Origin: Desulfobacula sp.
GTDB taxonomy: Bacteria > Desulfobacterota > Desulfobacteria > Desulfobacterales > Desulfobacteraceae
Assembly: GCA_018645325.1 (NCBI GenBank)
Contig: JABGOU010000032.1
Span: 1-46,847, forward strand
DNA: 46,847 nucleotides
Direction of reading: 5' to 3'
The translations under genes and the position numbers were made by a program. Shown piece after piece: positions 32,697 through 42,920 of this stretch. How positions within the stretch are numbered: the stretch's first letter is position 1; each line of letters starts with the position of its first letter. The notes under the pieces were generated by a model. That model saw nothing but the letters and a program-made list of their open reading frames with translations. It searched no databases and had not been told where the DNA came from.

Positions 32697-32770
32697 GGGT
32701 TAGGTCATATAGACAAAACAGGTAGCAGGCGAAAAAAGAATATAAAAAGAGACTTACTTGGGGGCAATAA

Positions 32771-35671
32771 ATGGCGAAGATCAGAGTATATGAGTTGGCT
32801 AAAGATCTGAACATGACTAACAGAGCGCTTCTTAATAAAATGAAAGAGTTGAAGATTGAAGTTAAAAGCCATATGAGTTCTCTGGAAAACGGTGCTGTTA
32901 GCGCAATCAAAAGAGGTCTTTTTGGAAAAGCTAAAAGGAATAAGGATGTTAAAGTTAAACCATCTGTTATCCGAAGGCGCAGGAAGGATTCTGAAGAGAT
33001 TATTGCACCGGAAATTGAGGAAGAAAGTATAACACCGGTGGAAGAAAAAATAGAAAAAATAGTTGTTCGTAAAAAGAATGAGCCTGTTGCAGAAAAAGAC
33101 GCAAAAGTGGTGCTACCTGATATTGAACAAGAGGAGACAAAAGATATACCCAAAGACCAGGATATTGAAAAGGTGTCAAAAAAAATAGAACCCGCGCCCA
33201 AAAAAAAGAAATTGAAAGCTAAAAAGACTACACCAGCCAAAATCATCAAACCCATGAAAACTGATCAGCCTGAAACAATTGAGCCTGAAACAATTGATAC
33301 TAAAAAGTCAAAAGAATTCCCCCGGGCTGAAGAGATAGAAATTCCTTCTGCAAACACTAAAGTTCCAAAAGCTGAAGAATTAATTGTGGAAAAAGAAGAA
33401 AAACAGATTGTCGAGAATAAAATTGATCCGATTATTAAAGAGGATAAAGAGAAAAAAGACAAAAAGAAGAAGAAAAAGAAAAAATCCACACCTGCAAAAA
33501 TTGTCAAAATCGCAGATCCTTTAGTGCTTGAAAATTTAAAAAAATCCAAGCCGGGTGAAGATAAGAAACGGGGCGGGATAAAAAAAGACAGCAGCAAGGA
33601 GGGTGTTAAGAAAAGGCCTTATAAAAAGAAAGGGCCTGCTGCACCATCACCTGCTTTTCATGGAAAGAAGGTGCCGGCAGCGGATATTTCAGCGGTCAAT
33701 GAAATAGATACGTCAAAAAATAAAAAAGAAAAAAGAAAAGTCGTGTTTGGTGATGACAAGCCTGCTGCGGGAAAAAGAAAGCACCGCAAGAAAAAATCTG
33801 TGATCGAAGGGGATGCAATATACTCTAAAGGCCGAGGTAGAAAAAAACGAGGCAAAAAGGACACAAGAAGCAAAAAGGGAAATAAGACCCAGATTACCAC
33901 ACCAAAAGCCATTAAAAGACGTATTAAGATTGATGATGCAATTGAACTTGCTGAACTTGCAAAGAGAATGGGTATCAAAGCAAATGAGATGATAGCAAAA
34001 TTGATGACCCTGGGCGTTATGGCAACTGTGAACCAGACTATTGATTTTGATACTGCGGTGCTTGTCGCCACTGAATTCGACTTTGAGGTGGAAAAAGCAT
34101 CTTTTGAGGAAGAAACCCTTCTCAATATTGAAGAAGGGGATGATGATGAAGATAAAATGACTGGAAGAGCTCCGGTCGTGACTATCATGGGGCACGTAGA
34201 CCATGGAAAAACTTCACTTTTAGACGTTATCAGGAAATCTAAGATTACCAGTGGAGAAGCTGGCGGAATCACCCAGCATATTGGTGCTTATAATGTTGAA
34301 ACACCCAATGGAGGTCGGATCACATTCCTTGATACGCCTGGACATGCTGCCTTTACAGCAATGCGATCCAGGGGCGCCCAGATTACAGATATTGTTATCC
34401 TTGTGGTTGCTGCTGATGACGGGGTGATGCCCCAGACAATAGAAGCAATCAATCATTCAAAAGCCGCTGGAGTACCCGTTGTTGTTGCTGTAAATAAAAT
34501 GGATAAAGTCGGAGCTGATCCTGACAGAATTATGAGAGAACTATCCGAGCTTGATCTTTTAGCTGAAGACTGGGGTGGAAATGTCATATTTGTAAAAGTA
34601 TCAGCAAAGACAGGAGAAGGTATTGATGATCTTCTTGAAATGATTCTGCTGCAGTCTGAAGTTCTGGAACTCAAGGCCAATCCAGACAGAAAAGCCACGG
34701 GTTATGTTGTGGAATCAAGGTTAGATACCGGGCGTGGTGCTGTTGCAACCATCCTTGTAAAACAGGGAACTTTGAGAGATGGTGATCCAATTGTCTGCGG
34801 GTATTATTCGGGTCGACTAAGAGCAATGATTGATGATTCCGGGGCCAGAATTGATGCAGCAGGCCCGAGTACTCCAGCTGAAATAGTTGGGTTAAACGGT
34901 GTGCCCGATGCCGGGGATGAGTTTATAGCAGTTGCCTCTGATAAGGATGCAAAACAGATTGCCGGTCACCGAATGCAGAAACAAAGGGCAAAAGAGCTGG
35001 CCAAAAAGAGCCGTGCAAATCTTGAGAAAATGTTTGAAAATCTTGGTTCTGCTGAAGTCAAGGAACTCAAGCTCATCGTTAAAGCCGATGTTCAAGGATC
35101 TATTGAAGCACTGAATGATTCATTAAAAGATCTGGCCAAAGAAGAAGTGGAGATTAAAATTGTTCATTCCGGTGTTGGCACCATTAATGATTCAGATGTA
35201 GCTCTTGCAGCAGTGTCTGATGCCATTATTGTCGGGTTTAATGTCCGACCGACAACACAGATTCGAAAGTTTGCCAAGGATGAAAATGTGGATATGCGGT
35301 TTTATGATATTATTTATAATGTTATCAATGATATTAAAGCGGCACTGGATGGCATGATGCCCTCCACATTTCATGAAATTATCATCGGCCGTGCAGAGGT
35401 ACGCGATACTTTTGTCGTGCCTAAGATGGGAACCATTGCTGGATGCCATATTTCAGAAGGTAAAGTTATTCGAGGCAAGAAAGTAAGACTCTTGAGAGAT
35501 GGTATTATCAAATGTGATACAGAATTGTCATCCCTGCGGCGGTTTAAGGATGATGTCAAAGAGGTGGAACAGGGATTTGAATGCGGTATCGGTCTTCAAA
35601 AATATAATGATATCAAGGTTGGCGATGCCATTGAGTGTTATGAAGTTGAAGAAAGAAAGTACCAGGGATAA
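32771..35671 (+). CDS. infB: Translation initiation factor IF-2
   Basis: This 966-residue GTPase delivers initiator tRNA. The N-terminal 60 residues ([20 protein letters not shown]) form the small IF2N domain. Residues of about 60-390 are a long Lys/Glu/Pro-rich disordered linker with many KKKK runs. The second IF2N domain ([18 protein letters not shown]) leads into the G domain with [12 protein letters not shown] (G1), [15 protein letters not shown] (G3) and NKMDK (G4). The C-terminal domains end in [16 protein letters not shown]. The long linker is typical of this phylum. rbfA follows after 11 bases. Confidence 0.97.
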   Translation: MAKIRVYELAKDLNMTNRALLNKMKELKIEVKSHMSSLENGAVSAIKRGLFGKAKRNKDVKVKPSVIRRRRKDSEEIIAPEIEEESITPVEEKIEKIVVRKKNEPVAEKDAKVVLPDIEQEETKDIPKDQDIEKVSKKIEPAPKKKKLKAKKTTPAKIIKPMKTDQPETIEPETIDTKKSKEFPRAEEIEIPSANTKVPKAEELIVEKEEKQIVENKIDPIIKEDKEKKDKKKKKKKKSTPAKIVKIADPLVLENLKKSKPGEDKKRGGIKKDSSKEGVKKRPYKKKGPAAPSPAFHGKKVPAADISAVNEIDTSKNKKEKRKVVFGDDKPAAGKRKHRKKKSVIEGDAIYSKGRGRKKRGKKDTRSKKGNKTQITTPKAIKRRIKIDDAIELAELAKRMGIKANEMIAKLMTLGVMATVNQTIDFDTAVLVATEFDFEVEKASFEEETLLNIEEGDDDEDKMTGRAPVVTIMGHVDHGKTSLLDVIRKSKITSGEAGGITQHIGAYNVETPNGGRITFLDTPGHAAFTAMRSRGAQITDIVILVVAADDGVMPQTIEAINHSKAAGVPVVVAVNKMDKVGADPDRIMRELSELDLLAEDWGGNVIFVKVSAKTGEGIDDLLEMILLQSEVLELKANPDRKATGYVVESRLDTGRGAVATILVKQGTLRDGDPIVCGYYSGRLRAMIDDSGARIDAAGPSTPAEIVGLNGVPDAGDEFIAVASDKDAKQIAGHRMQKQRAKELAKKSRANLEKMFENLGSAEVKELKLIVKADVQGSIEALNDSLKDLAKEEVEIKIVHSGVGTINDSDVALAAVSDAIIVGFNVRPTTQIRKFAKDENVDMRFYDIIYNVINDIKAALDGMMPSTFHEIIIGRAEVRDTFVVPKMGTIAGCHISEGKVIRGKKVRLLRDGIIKCDTELSSLRRFKDDVKEVEQGFECGIGLQKYNDIKVGDAIECYEVEERKYQG

Positions 35672-35682
35672 ATAATTAAGAA

Positions 35683-36051
35683 ATGAAACCCTATACAAGA
35701 GCCGACAGGATCAGTGGCAAGATCCAATATGCCATTACTGAACTTCTAAGCAAAAAAATGCAGGACCCGAGAATTGAGATGGCCACGGTGAGTGGTGTGA
35801 AAATGACGCCGGATCTGAGGGTTGCCGATGTGTATATTGCTGTTTTTGGAGATAAAAAGCGAATTTCAGATGTTATGAATGGATTTAAGAATTCCAAGGG
35901 ATTTATCAAGAAAAGTATTGCACCGAAACTGGGATTAAAATATATGCCGGATATAAAATTTGTCTATGATGATTCCTTTGACAAGGCTGCTAAAATGGAT
36001 GCCCTCATAAAATCCGCTTCAACGGGAACTTCAGACGAACAACCATCCTAA
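35683..36051 (+). CDS. rbfA: 30S ribosome-binding factor RbfA
   Basis: This 122-residue KH-fold factor for 16S rRNA maturation contains RADRISGKIQYAITELLSKKMQDP, MTPDLRVADVYIAVFGD and LGLKYMPDIKFVYDDSFDKAAKMD, all family features. It has no convincing ribosome site, so its translation is probably coupled to infB. truB starts 10 bases after the stop. Confidence 0.95.
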   Translation: MKPYTRADRISGKIQYAITELLSKKMQDPRIEMATVSGVKMTPDLRVADVYIAVFGDKKRISDVMNGFKNSKGFIKKSIAPKLGLKYMPDIKFVYDDSFDKAAKMDALIKSASTGTSDEQPS

Positions 36052-36061
36052 AAACAAATAA

Positions 36062-36967
36062 ATGAAAAGTGGTATTATAGCAATTCATAAGCCTTGCGGC
36101 ATCTCTTCAGCCCGTGTGGTGGCCCGTGTAAAAAAGGCTTTGGGAGCTAAAAAAGTAGGTCATACAGGCACCTTGGACCCTTTTGCTTCAGGATTGATGC
36201 TTTGCGCAATTAACAAAGGAACCCGGATATCCGGGTTTTTTCTTGGCGGTAAGAAAAGATATCTTGCCAGGATTTGTCTGGGTATTGAAACAGATACCTA
36301 TGATCTGACCGGCAAAACGGTTTTTTGCGCCCCAAAGGCGGTTATGGATGACCTCAAAAACCAGGATATTGTGGAAACCATAAAATCTTTTGTCGGGATA
36401 CAGGATCAGCGACCGCCGGCATTTTCTGCTTTGAAACATAAAGGGCAGCCATTGTATAAACTGGCACGCCAGGGGATAAAAATACAAAAACCACCAAGGC
36501 AGATCGAGTTTTTTGATATCAGCATCAATCAAATTGAGTTGCCCAATGTTGATATAGATGTTTTTTGTTCATCAGGAACCTATATCAGAAGCCTTGCCTT
36601 TGATTTAGGTCAAAAGCTTGGATGCGGCGCCCATTTATCAAAACTTTGCAGAACACAGTCAAGCAACTTTTTATTGGAAAATGCCATTGAATTGGAAGCT
36701 TTTGAAAGTCTTGATAAAACACTTGCTGAACAAAGAATACTTTCATTATCAAATTGTCTTGAATTTTTGCCAAAGGTTGTTGCCAGCAAATCCATTGCCC
36801 AAAAAATTAAATTCGGACAAAAGCTTTTAAAAAAAGAATTTGAAGTTACCCCAAAAACAAAATCAGGGCTTTTCAGAGTGACTGATGATGAAAATGATCT
36901 TCTGGCAATTCTTCAACTCAATGAAAACAGCCCGGAATATATTTATTCTTGTGTTTTTTCAAGTTAA
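36062..36967 (+). CDS. truB: tRNA pseudouridine(55) synthase TruB
   Basis: This 301-residue enzyme makes pseudouridine 55 in tRNA T-loops. It begins SGIIAIHKPCGISSARVVARVKK and has the catalytic aspartate motif GHTGTLDPFASGLM, then KRYLARICLGIETDTYDLTG, QRPPAFSALKHKGQPLYKLARQG and SSGTYIRSLAFDLG. The ATG has no clear ribosome site and probably depends on coupling to rbfA. The 153-base gap to rpsO holds no obvious terminator. Confidence 0.95.
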   Translation: MKSGIIAIHKPCGISSARVVARVKKALGAKKVGHTGTLDPFASGLMLCAINKGTRISGFFLGGKKRYLARICLGIETDTYDLTGKTVFCAPKAVMDDLKNQDIVETIKSFVGIQDQRPPAFSALKHKGQPLYKLARQGIKIQKPPRQIEFFDISINQIELPNVDIDVFCSSGTYIRSLAFDLGQKLGCGAHLSKLCRTQSSNFLLENAIELEAFESLDKTLAEQRILSLSNCLEFLPKVVASKSIAQKIKFGQKLLKKEFEVTPKTKSGLFRVTDDENDLLAILQLNENSPEYIYSCVFSS

Positions 36968-37120
36968 CTGGTATTTATAAAAGCTTATACATATTGGTAA
37001 TGGTATTGTGATCTGCTTTGCGTTTCTTTTTTCTGAATGGAATATCGGATGGGAAATCATAAAAAATCAGGTTAACAAAAAATACCATGTTTTATTTATT
37101 CCAACTAAAGGAGTTATAAA

Positions 37121-37390
37121 GTGGTTCTATTAGTAGAAAACAAAGAGGAGATGATTAATCAATTCAAGCTCCACGAGTCTGACACGGGCTCACCAGAGGT
37201 GCAGGTTGCTATTTTAACCCACCGCATCAGCTATCTTACAGAGCATCTTAAAGCTCACAAGAAAGACCATCATTCAAGACGTGGTCTGTTGATTCTTGTT
37301 GGCCGACGCAGAAGTCTTTTAGATTATGTTAAGAAAAAAGATGTGAACAGATACCGTTCTTTAATTGAAAGACTCGGACTGAGAAGATAA
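37121..37390 (+). CDS. rpsO: 30S ribosomal protein S15
   Basis: This 89-residue protein contains [25 protein letters not shown] and [26 protein letters not shown], full-length S15. The start is GTG at 37121, with AAGGAG 7 bases upstream. A strong terminator follows at once, separating it in part from pnp, as in many bacteria. Confidence 0.97.
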   Translation: MVLLVENKEEMINQFKLHESDTGSPEVQVAILTHRISYLTEHLKAHKKDHHSRRGLLILVGRRRSLLDYVKKKDVNRYRSLIERLGLRR

Positions 37391-37401
37391 CAATGGCATT
37401 C

Positions 37402-37450
37402 AGCTGGTTTTTGACAACTTGCATGTCAAAAACCAGCTTTTTATTTTTAT
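37402..37450 (+). terminator. Strong intrinsic terminator after rpsO
   Basis: AGCTGGTTTTTGACA and TGTCAAAAACCAGCT form a perfect 15-base stem with a 7-base loop, followed by TTTTTATTTTT. It begins 12 bases after the rpsO stop. Confidence 0.93.
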
Positions 37451-37514
37451 CACGTTTATTTTTACCAAGTTTATTATCGGGGCGGCAAATTTCAAGGAAT
37501 TTTTTAAATAAGTT

Positions 37515-37570
37515 CGCATGTTTGCCATTAAGTTTATATTTAATGGCAAACATGCGGGTTTATTATTTTT
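37515..37570 (+). promoter_or_regulatory. Second long hairpin in the pnp leader
   Basis: CGCATGTTTGCCATTAA and TTAATGGCAAACATGCG form a perfect 17-base stem with the loop GTTTATAT, followed by GGTTTATTATTTTTT. It could be a second terminator. Its position about 60 bases before pnp also resembles the leader stem processed by RNase III in the autoregulated E. coli pnp transcript. Confidence 0.75.
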
Positions 37571-37618
37571 TAAAAAATTTTTTTATCATTCGCTGTCTTT
37601 TTTATTACAGGAGAAGTT

Positions 37619-39715
37619 ATGGAAAAAAAATTTACAACAACCCTTAACGGGAAAGAATTTTCTATCAGTGGGGGCAAAATTGCCAAACAGGCATCCGGAT
37701 CAGTAATTGTGCAGTATGGGGAAACAACTGTGCTTGTTACAGCAGTTTCTTCAAAAGATCCGAAACCTGAGATCAGTTTTCTGCCTCTAACTGTTGAATA
37801 CCAGGAAAAAATTTATTCAGCAGGAAGAATTCCGGGAAATTACTTCAGGCGGGAGATCGGCAGACCTTCTGAAAAAGAAACCCTGACAGCCAGATTAATC
37901 GACAGACCCATTCGTCCTCTTTTTGTGGATGACTATAATTTTGAGACCCAGGTCATTGCCACTGTTCTTTCAATGGATAAGATTCATGAGCCTGATACCC
38001 TTGCCATAGTGGGGGCATCTGCTGCCCTGCAAATTTCTGATATTCCTTTTGCAGGTCCCATTGCCGGTATTAAAGTCGGCAGAATTAATGGCCAATTTGT
38101 TGCAAATCCAACCATAGAAGAGATGGAAGAAAGTGATATCGAGCTGGTTGTAGCAGGTTCGAAAACCGGTGTTGTCATGGTTGAAGGTGGAGCAGATATT
38201 GTTTCTGAAAAAGATATGCTGGATGCTATCTTTTTTGGACATCAAGCCATGCAGCCCATCATTGATCTACAGGCTCAGATAAAAGAAGCCCTTGGAAAAG
38301 AAAAACGTGTATTTGTACCGCCTGTCAGAAATGAAGAACTGGTTGCCAAGGTGGTTGAATACTCAAAAGATAAAATTTATAAAGAAGTTCAGATCAAAAC
38401 AAAGATAGAGCGGCAGAATGCACTGGGCAATTTAAAAGACCAGGTTGTAGACCATTTTAGCGAAGCCTATCCCGAACAGACAAAAGGGATAAAAGAAGCC
38501 TTTTCCAAGTGTGTGAAAAAGGTTAGTCGAGATATTGTTTTAAAAGAAGATAAAAGAATTGACGGCAGGGCTTTTGAAGAAGTCAGGCAGATTGACTGTG
38601 AAGTTGGACTTCTTGCCATGCCCCATGGCTCAGCTCTTTTTACAAGGGGTGAAACCCAGGTCTTAGGTGTTTTGACCCTTGGTTCCGGCATGGATGAACA
38701 ACGGGTTGAAACGCTGATGGGAAATGAAACCCGCGCCTTTATGTTACATTATAATTTTCCTGCTTTTTCAGTGGGAGAGGTCAGACGGGCAGGCGGACCC
38801 AGCAGACGGGATGTTGGCCATGGAAATCTGGCAACCCGTGCTATTCAAAGAGTCCTTCCTTCACCTGAAGATTTTGAATATACCATTCGTCTGGTGGGAG
38901 AAGTTATGGAGTCCAATGGGAGTTCGTCCATGGGAACCATATGTTCAGGTATCCTGGCATTAATGGATGGCGGTGTTCCCATAAAAGCGCCGGTTTCCGG
39001 GATAGCCATGGGACTTGTAAAAGAAGGCGATAAAACGGCTGTGCTTTCTGATATTTTGGGTGATGAAGATCATTTCGGGGATATGGATTTTAAGGTGGCT
39101 GGAACGGCTGAAGGGATTACGGCTCTCCAGATGGACATTAAGATTAAAGAACTCTCCAGGGAGATTATGGAAAAAGCCCTTAATCAGGCCAATGGAGGCA
39201 GGATACACATCTTGAACAAGATGCTGGAAACCCTTAAGGTTGCAAGACCGGAAGTTTCTCCACGTGCACCCAAAATTGTCAGTATTAAAATTAATTCCGA
39301 TAAAATCAGAGATATCATCGGTCCTGGCGGAAAAGTGATCAGAGCGCTTCAGGCAGAAACTAATACTGTAATTGAGGTAAATGACGAAGGCATTGTAAAG
39401 ATTGCTGCACAAAATGAGGAAGATTCGGCCCTTGCATTAAAAATGGTATCAGATATCGCGCTTGATCCTGAGATTGGTGAAATTTATGAAGGGACTGTTG
39501 TAAAAATAATGGATTTTGGCGCTTTTGTAAATATTAAAACAGGCACTGACGGGCTGGTACATATTTCAGAACTGGCTAATTACAGAGTCAAAAAAGTAAC
39601 TGATGTGGTGAAAGAAGGAGATGTAATCCCTGTTAAAGTTTTGGATGTTACAAGGGATGGTAAGATAAAGTTGAGTTACAAAGCCACACAAACCGAAAAA
39701 ACCGATGACAAATAA
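37619..39715 (+). CDS. pnp: Polynucleotide phosphorylase
   Basis: This 698-residue exoribonuclease degrades RNA by phosphorolysis. It has two RNase PH-type domains ([21 protein letters not shown] and RPIRPLF; then [20 protein letters not shown] and PRTHGSALF-like [13 protein letters not shown]), with [21 protein letters not shown] and [10 protein letters not shown] nearby. A KH domain ([19 protein letters not shown]) and an S1 domain ([20 protein letters not shown]) follow. A GGAG site precedes the ATG. The stop overlaps the next gene by 11 bases, so that gene is translationally coupled. Confidence 0.97.
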   Translation: MEKKFTTTLNGKEFSISGGKIAKQASGSVIVQYGETTVLVTAVSSKDPKPEISFLPLTVEYQEKIYSAGRIPGNYFRREIGRPSEKETLTARLIDRPIRPLFVDDYNFETQVIATVLSMDKIHEPDTLAIVGASAALQISDIPFAGPIAGIKVGRINGQFVANPTIEEMEESDIELVVAGSKTGVVMVEGGADIVSEKDMLDAIFFGHQAMQPIIDLQAQIKEALGKEKRVFVPPVRNEELVAKVVEYSKDKIYKEVQIKTKIERQNALGNLKDQVVDHFSEAYPEQTKGIKEAFSKCVKKVSRDIVLKEDKRIDGRAFEEVRQIDCEVGLLAMPHGSALFTRGETQVLGVLTLGSGMDEQRVETLMGNETRAFMLHYNFPAFSVGEVRRAGGPSRRDVGHGNLATRAIQRVLPSPEDFEYTIRLVGEVMESNGSSSMGTICSGILALMDGGVPIKAPVSGIAMGLVKEGDKTAVLSDILGDEDHFGDMDFKVAGTAEGITALQMDIKIKELSREIMEKALNQANGGRIHILNKMLETLKVARPEVSPRAPKIVSIKINSDKIRDIIGPGGKVIRALQAETNTVIEVNDEGIVKIAAQNEEDSALALKMVSDIALDPEIGEIYEGTVVKIMDFGAFVNIKTGTDGLVHISELANYRVKKVTDVVKEGDVIPVKVLDVTRDGKIKLSYKATQTEKTDDK

Positions 39716-40481
39716 GTCATTTTGTATCTGTCCCCTTGCCAGTGGCAGCAAGGGGAACAGTCTTTTTGTGTCATGCTGCAACTCTTCCATTTTGATTGAT
39801 GCAGGACTTTCCGGAATCGAAATTGAACGACGGTTAAAGGCAGTGGATATAAGTCCTGAAAGTCTGACTGCCATCATCATCACCCATGAACATTCTGATC
39901 ATGTAAAAGGTGCCGGGATATTGAGCCGTCGTTTTAATCTGCCTGTTTATATTACAAAAAAAACATATGAAGCCTGCCGGGGCCTTGGCAAAATTGAAGC
40001 CTTATGTCTTTTTGAGTGCGGTAAACCATTTCAAATAGGTAAAATTCTGGTCAGCCCTTTTTCCATCTCCCATGATGCAACAGATCCTTCCGGACTGACC
40101 ATGGAATACAATGGTGAAAAAATAGGAATTGCAACTGACCTGGGTATTGTTACAAGTCTTGTAAAAGAGCATTTGAAAAACTCCAATATTTTATACCTTG
40201 AATCAAACCATGATCCTGACATGCTTATTAATGGCTCCTATCCATGGCATCTCAAACAACGAATAAAAGGAAGGACCGGCCATTTGTCCAATCTGGATGC
40301 AGCCGGACTCTTGTCGGAACTTGAGACAGACGCCTTAAAACACGTCATTCTCGCGCATTTGAGTGAAGAAAATAATTGCCCTGAAAAAGCGGTTCAGGAG
40401 ATTTCAAAAACCTTGAACGGTTCAAATATTGCCTTACACGTTGCAGGACCGGATAAGGTCGGAGCAATCATAAAATTATGA
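39705..40481 (+). CDS. Metallo-beta-lactamase-fold hydrolase (YycJ-like)
   Basis: This 258-residue protein begins [19 protein letters not shown] and has the metal motif [13 protein letters not shown] (HxHxDH), with later metal-ligand candidates in [23 protein letters not shown] and [11 protein letters not shown]. These features match the YycJ/WalJ group of MBL-fold exonuclease-like proteins. It overlaps the end of pnp by 11 bases and may be coexpressed with it, which would fit a nucleic-acid role, though this is inference. Confidence 0.85.
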   Translation: MTNKSFCICPLASGSKGNSLFVSCCNSSILIDAGLSGIEIERRLKAVDISPESLTAIIITHEHSDHVKGAGILSRRFNLPVYITKKTYEACRGLGKIEALCLFECGKPFQIGKILVSPFSISHDATDPSGLTMEYNGEKIGIATDLGIVTSLVKEHLKNSNILYLESNHDPDMLINGSYPWHLKQRIKGRTGHLSNLDAAGLLSELETDALKHVILAHLSEENNCPEKAVQEISKTLNGSNIALHVAGPDKVGAIIKL

Positions 40482-40507
40482 GCACTTCAATATAAAAGGA
40501 GACAAAT

Positions 40508-41131
40508 ATGAATCCAGTCATTAAAGCCTTAAATTTTCGTCATGCCTGTAAACAATTTGATCCAAAAAAGAAAATTCCAAAAGAGATATTGGATGTGATT
40601 CTTACTGCAGCTCATCTTTCACCCAGCTCCTTTGGACTGGAGGCATGGAAATTTCTTGTGATCTCTTCTGAAAAGGTAAGAAAGATTCTTCGACCGGCCT
40701 GCTGGAATCAACCCCAGATCACAGATGCAAGCCAGGTTATTGTCATCCTTTCAAAGCCGAGTGTGGCTGATCCATCCCATGACTATATCAAAAGCAATTT
40801 TAAAAGGCGGGATCTGCCCGAAGATCTCACTAAAGCTTATATTGAAAAATATAAGCATCACATGGAAACAGAGGTTTTTCCTAAGATGAGTGCCTATGCC
40901 TGGTGCTCCAAACAATGCTATATCGCCCTTGCAAACATCATGACAACAGCGGCATCAGAAGGAATAGATTCCTGCCCCATTGAAGGGTTTGAAAAAGAAT
41001 GGGTGGAAAAGGTGCTCAATATTGATACAGACCAGTATGAAGTGGCAGTTGTAGTGGCCCTGGGATACCGTGCCAAAGAGCAGCCCCCAAGAAAACGTCA
41101 TCCCCTGGAAAATATTGTAGAGTACAGATAA
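40508..41131 (+). CDS. Nitroreductase-family NAD(P)H-dependent flavin oxidoreductase
   Basis: This 207-residue FMN enzyme has the family start LNFRHACKQFDPKKKIP, the FMN-contact LTAAHLSPSSFGLEAWKFLVI and the C-terminal region EGIDSCPIEGFEKEWVEKVL with ALGYRAKEQPPRKRHPLENIV. Length and motifs match NfsB-type nitroreductases. AAAGGAG precedes the ATG 7 bases away. It stands 26 bases after the MBL gene and converges with the ABC transporter genes, 3 bases from their end. The physiological substrate is unknown. Confidence 0.88.
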   Translation: MNPVIKALNFRHACKQFDPKKKIPKEILDVILTAAHLSPSSFGLEAWKFLVISSEKVRKILRPACWNQPQITDASQVIVILSKPSVADPSHDYIKSNFKRRDLPEDLTKAYIEKYKHHMETEVFPKMSAYAWCSKQCYIALANIMTTAASEGIDSCPIEGFEKEWVEKVLNIDTDQYEVAVVVALGYRAKEQPPRKRHPLENIVEYR

Positions 41132-41134
41132 ATA

Positions 41135-42919
41135 TTAAATTCTCTCTTTTTTCAAAAGATGGTAATATTCACCCTTTAAACGTACAAGTTTCCGGTGAGA
41201 TCCCTGTTCCCTGATCTTTTTATCCCTTAAAAGAAGGATGGTATCACAATTTCTTACAGTGGACAGCCTGTGGGCGATGATGATGGAAAGCCTCCCTTTC
41301 ATGAGTTTGTTCATTGCATCATGAACCTTTTGTTCTGACTGGGAATCCATATATGATGTTGCTTCATCAAAAATGATCAGGTCCGGGTTAAAGGCAAAGG
41401 CCCTAGCAATGCATACAAGTTGTTTCTGGCCGGAGGACAGAGGACGTCCCCCCTCTTTTATCATTGTGTCAAGCCCTGAAAATGTTTCAAATAAAAAATC
41501 ACAGTTTCCATTATGTAACGCTTTTTCAAGCCGGGCATTATCCATATCCATTCCAGAAGGCGCAATATTTTCCCGGATAGTGCCGGAAAAGAGAACGGGG
41601 TCCTGCATGACAAGGGCAGTCTTATTCCTGATATCTTTTATATTGATTGAATTGGTGTTGATATGGTTGATAAAAATATTTCCATCATATGCTTTATAGA
41701 ACCCTGTGATCAGGTTTATAATGGAGCTTTTGCCTGATCCTGTCTGACCTACGATACCAATGGATTCTCCTTTTCCCAGATGAAAACTGATATTTTTTAA
41801 TACCATTGTTTTCTGATCGTAGGAAAAATTCACCTGGTCAAAAGTAATACTGGAAATTTTATCAATCCTCTGTCTTGTTTTACTGATTCGCTGTTTTGCC
41901 TTGTCATTGTTGAGTACATTGACAATCCGTTCTGCCGAAGCCATGGCACTCTGGAGCAGATTAAATTTTTCAGACAGCTCTCTTAACGGCCTGAAAAAAA
42001 GTTTCATATAAGTTAAAAAAGCCACAAGTTCCCCTAAGGTCAGAGATTTTTCAACAACCCCAAAGCTTCCACCCCAGATAATGATGGCAACACTTAATAC
42101 GCCTAAAAAACCAATAAAAGGCATAAATATGGAAAATATTTTAATCTGAAACACAGCAGCCGTGAAATGTTCAAAATTAAGATCCTTAAACCGTTGCAGA
42201 AAACTGTTCTGGCTTGCGGTTGTCTGGATGATTTTTATCCCTGTAAGGGCTTCTGAAAAACTGTGGTTGATTTCAGCTAATTTTTGCCGGATCGTTCTAA
42301 ACGCATTGCGAAGAATTTTTGAAAACAGAACAATACTGATCACAATAAAAGGAACAAGCAGGGTCAGATAAAAAGCAAGCTTAATGTCAATGAAGTAAAG
42401 AATCAAAAGAATGCCTGCCATCATCATAAGATCTTTAAAAATAAAGATCAGAACACTGGTAAACATCTCATTCATGTTTTCAACATCACCGGCCACACGG
42501 GAGACCAGTCGTCCGCTTGAGTTTTTATCATAAAAAGCCACGGGCAGGAATGTCATGTGGGAAAACAGAGTGCAGCGCAGGTTCAGTATGATTTTTTGAC
42601 CCGTGTATTCCATGAAAAGGCTCTGGAAAAAATCAATTACAAAGGAAGTCAGGATAAACATGGAAAAAAACATGCAAAAAGTTTTAAAAGATTCAATTTT
42701 AAAACCCAGAATCTGGATGCCCTTTTCAAGGCCCACAGGAACGATAAATCCATCAAAGGCCTTTTGAATAAAAAGCGGCATGAGCAGCTCAAAGCAGGTG
42801 ACCAGGGTAACCAGAAAAGTTGACAGGATCAGCATCCATGCAAAGGGCCTGATAAAGGGCCATAATTTTTTGACCACGTTAAAATCTGCAAGCCTGATCT
42901 CTTTTTCCTGAAGATTCAT
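41135..42919 (-). CDS. ABC exporter half, ATP-binding/permease (canonical catalytic site)
   Basis: This fusion of six membrane helices and an ATPase domain has about 594 residues. The nucleotide domain has Walker A GQTGSGKSS, a signature LSSGQKQL and Walker B LIIFDEATSYMDS with the catalytic glutamate. The start at 42919 (MNLQEKEIRLAD) follows GGAG by 6 bases; an ATG at 42931 would overlap the upstream gene by 11 bases. It is encoded right after a second half-transporter whose Walker B lacks the glutamate. The two should form a heterodimeric exporter of the BmrCD/TM287-288 type. Substrate (lipid, peptide or drug) cannot be inferred. Confidence 0.88.
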   Translation of the reverse strand: MNLQEKEIRLADFNVVKKLWPFIRPFAWMLILSTFLVTLVTCFELLMPLFIQKAFDGFIVPVGLEKGIQILGFKIESFKTFCMFFSMFILTSFVIDFFQSLFMEYTGQKIILNLRCTLFSHMTFLPVAFYDKNSSGRLVSRVAGDVENMNEMFTSVLIFIFKDLMMMAGILLILYFIDIKLAFYLTLLVPFIVISIVLFSKILRNAFRTIRQKLAEINHSFSEALTGIKIIQTTASQNSFLQRFKDLNFEHFTAAVFQIKIFSIFMPFIGFLGVLSVAIIIWGGSFGVVEKSLTLGELVAFLTYMKLFFRPLRELSEKFNLLQSAMASAERIVNVLNNDKAKQRISKTRQRIDKISSITFDQVNFSYDQKTMVLKNISFHLGKGESIGIVGQTGSGKSSIINLITGFYKAYDGNIFINHINTNSINIKDIRNKTALVMQDPVLFSGTIRENIAPSGMDMDNARLEKALHNGNCDFLFETFSGLDTMIKEGGRPLSSGQKQLVCIARAFAFNPDLIIFDEATSYMDSQSEQKVHDAMNKLMKGRLSIIIAHRLSTVRNCDTILLLRDKKIREQGSHRKLVRLKGEYYHLLKKERI

Positions 42920-42920
42920 A

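Noticed and set aside
33265-34272. Long minus-strand open frames inside infB
   Set aside because: They mirror the lysine/glutamate-rich linker and give Ser/Phe-rich translations typical of antisense shadows.
37393-37647. Open frame between rpsO and pnp
   Set aside because: It is made of two hairpins and poly-T stretches and has no family features.
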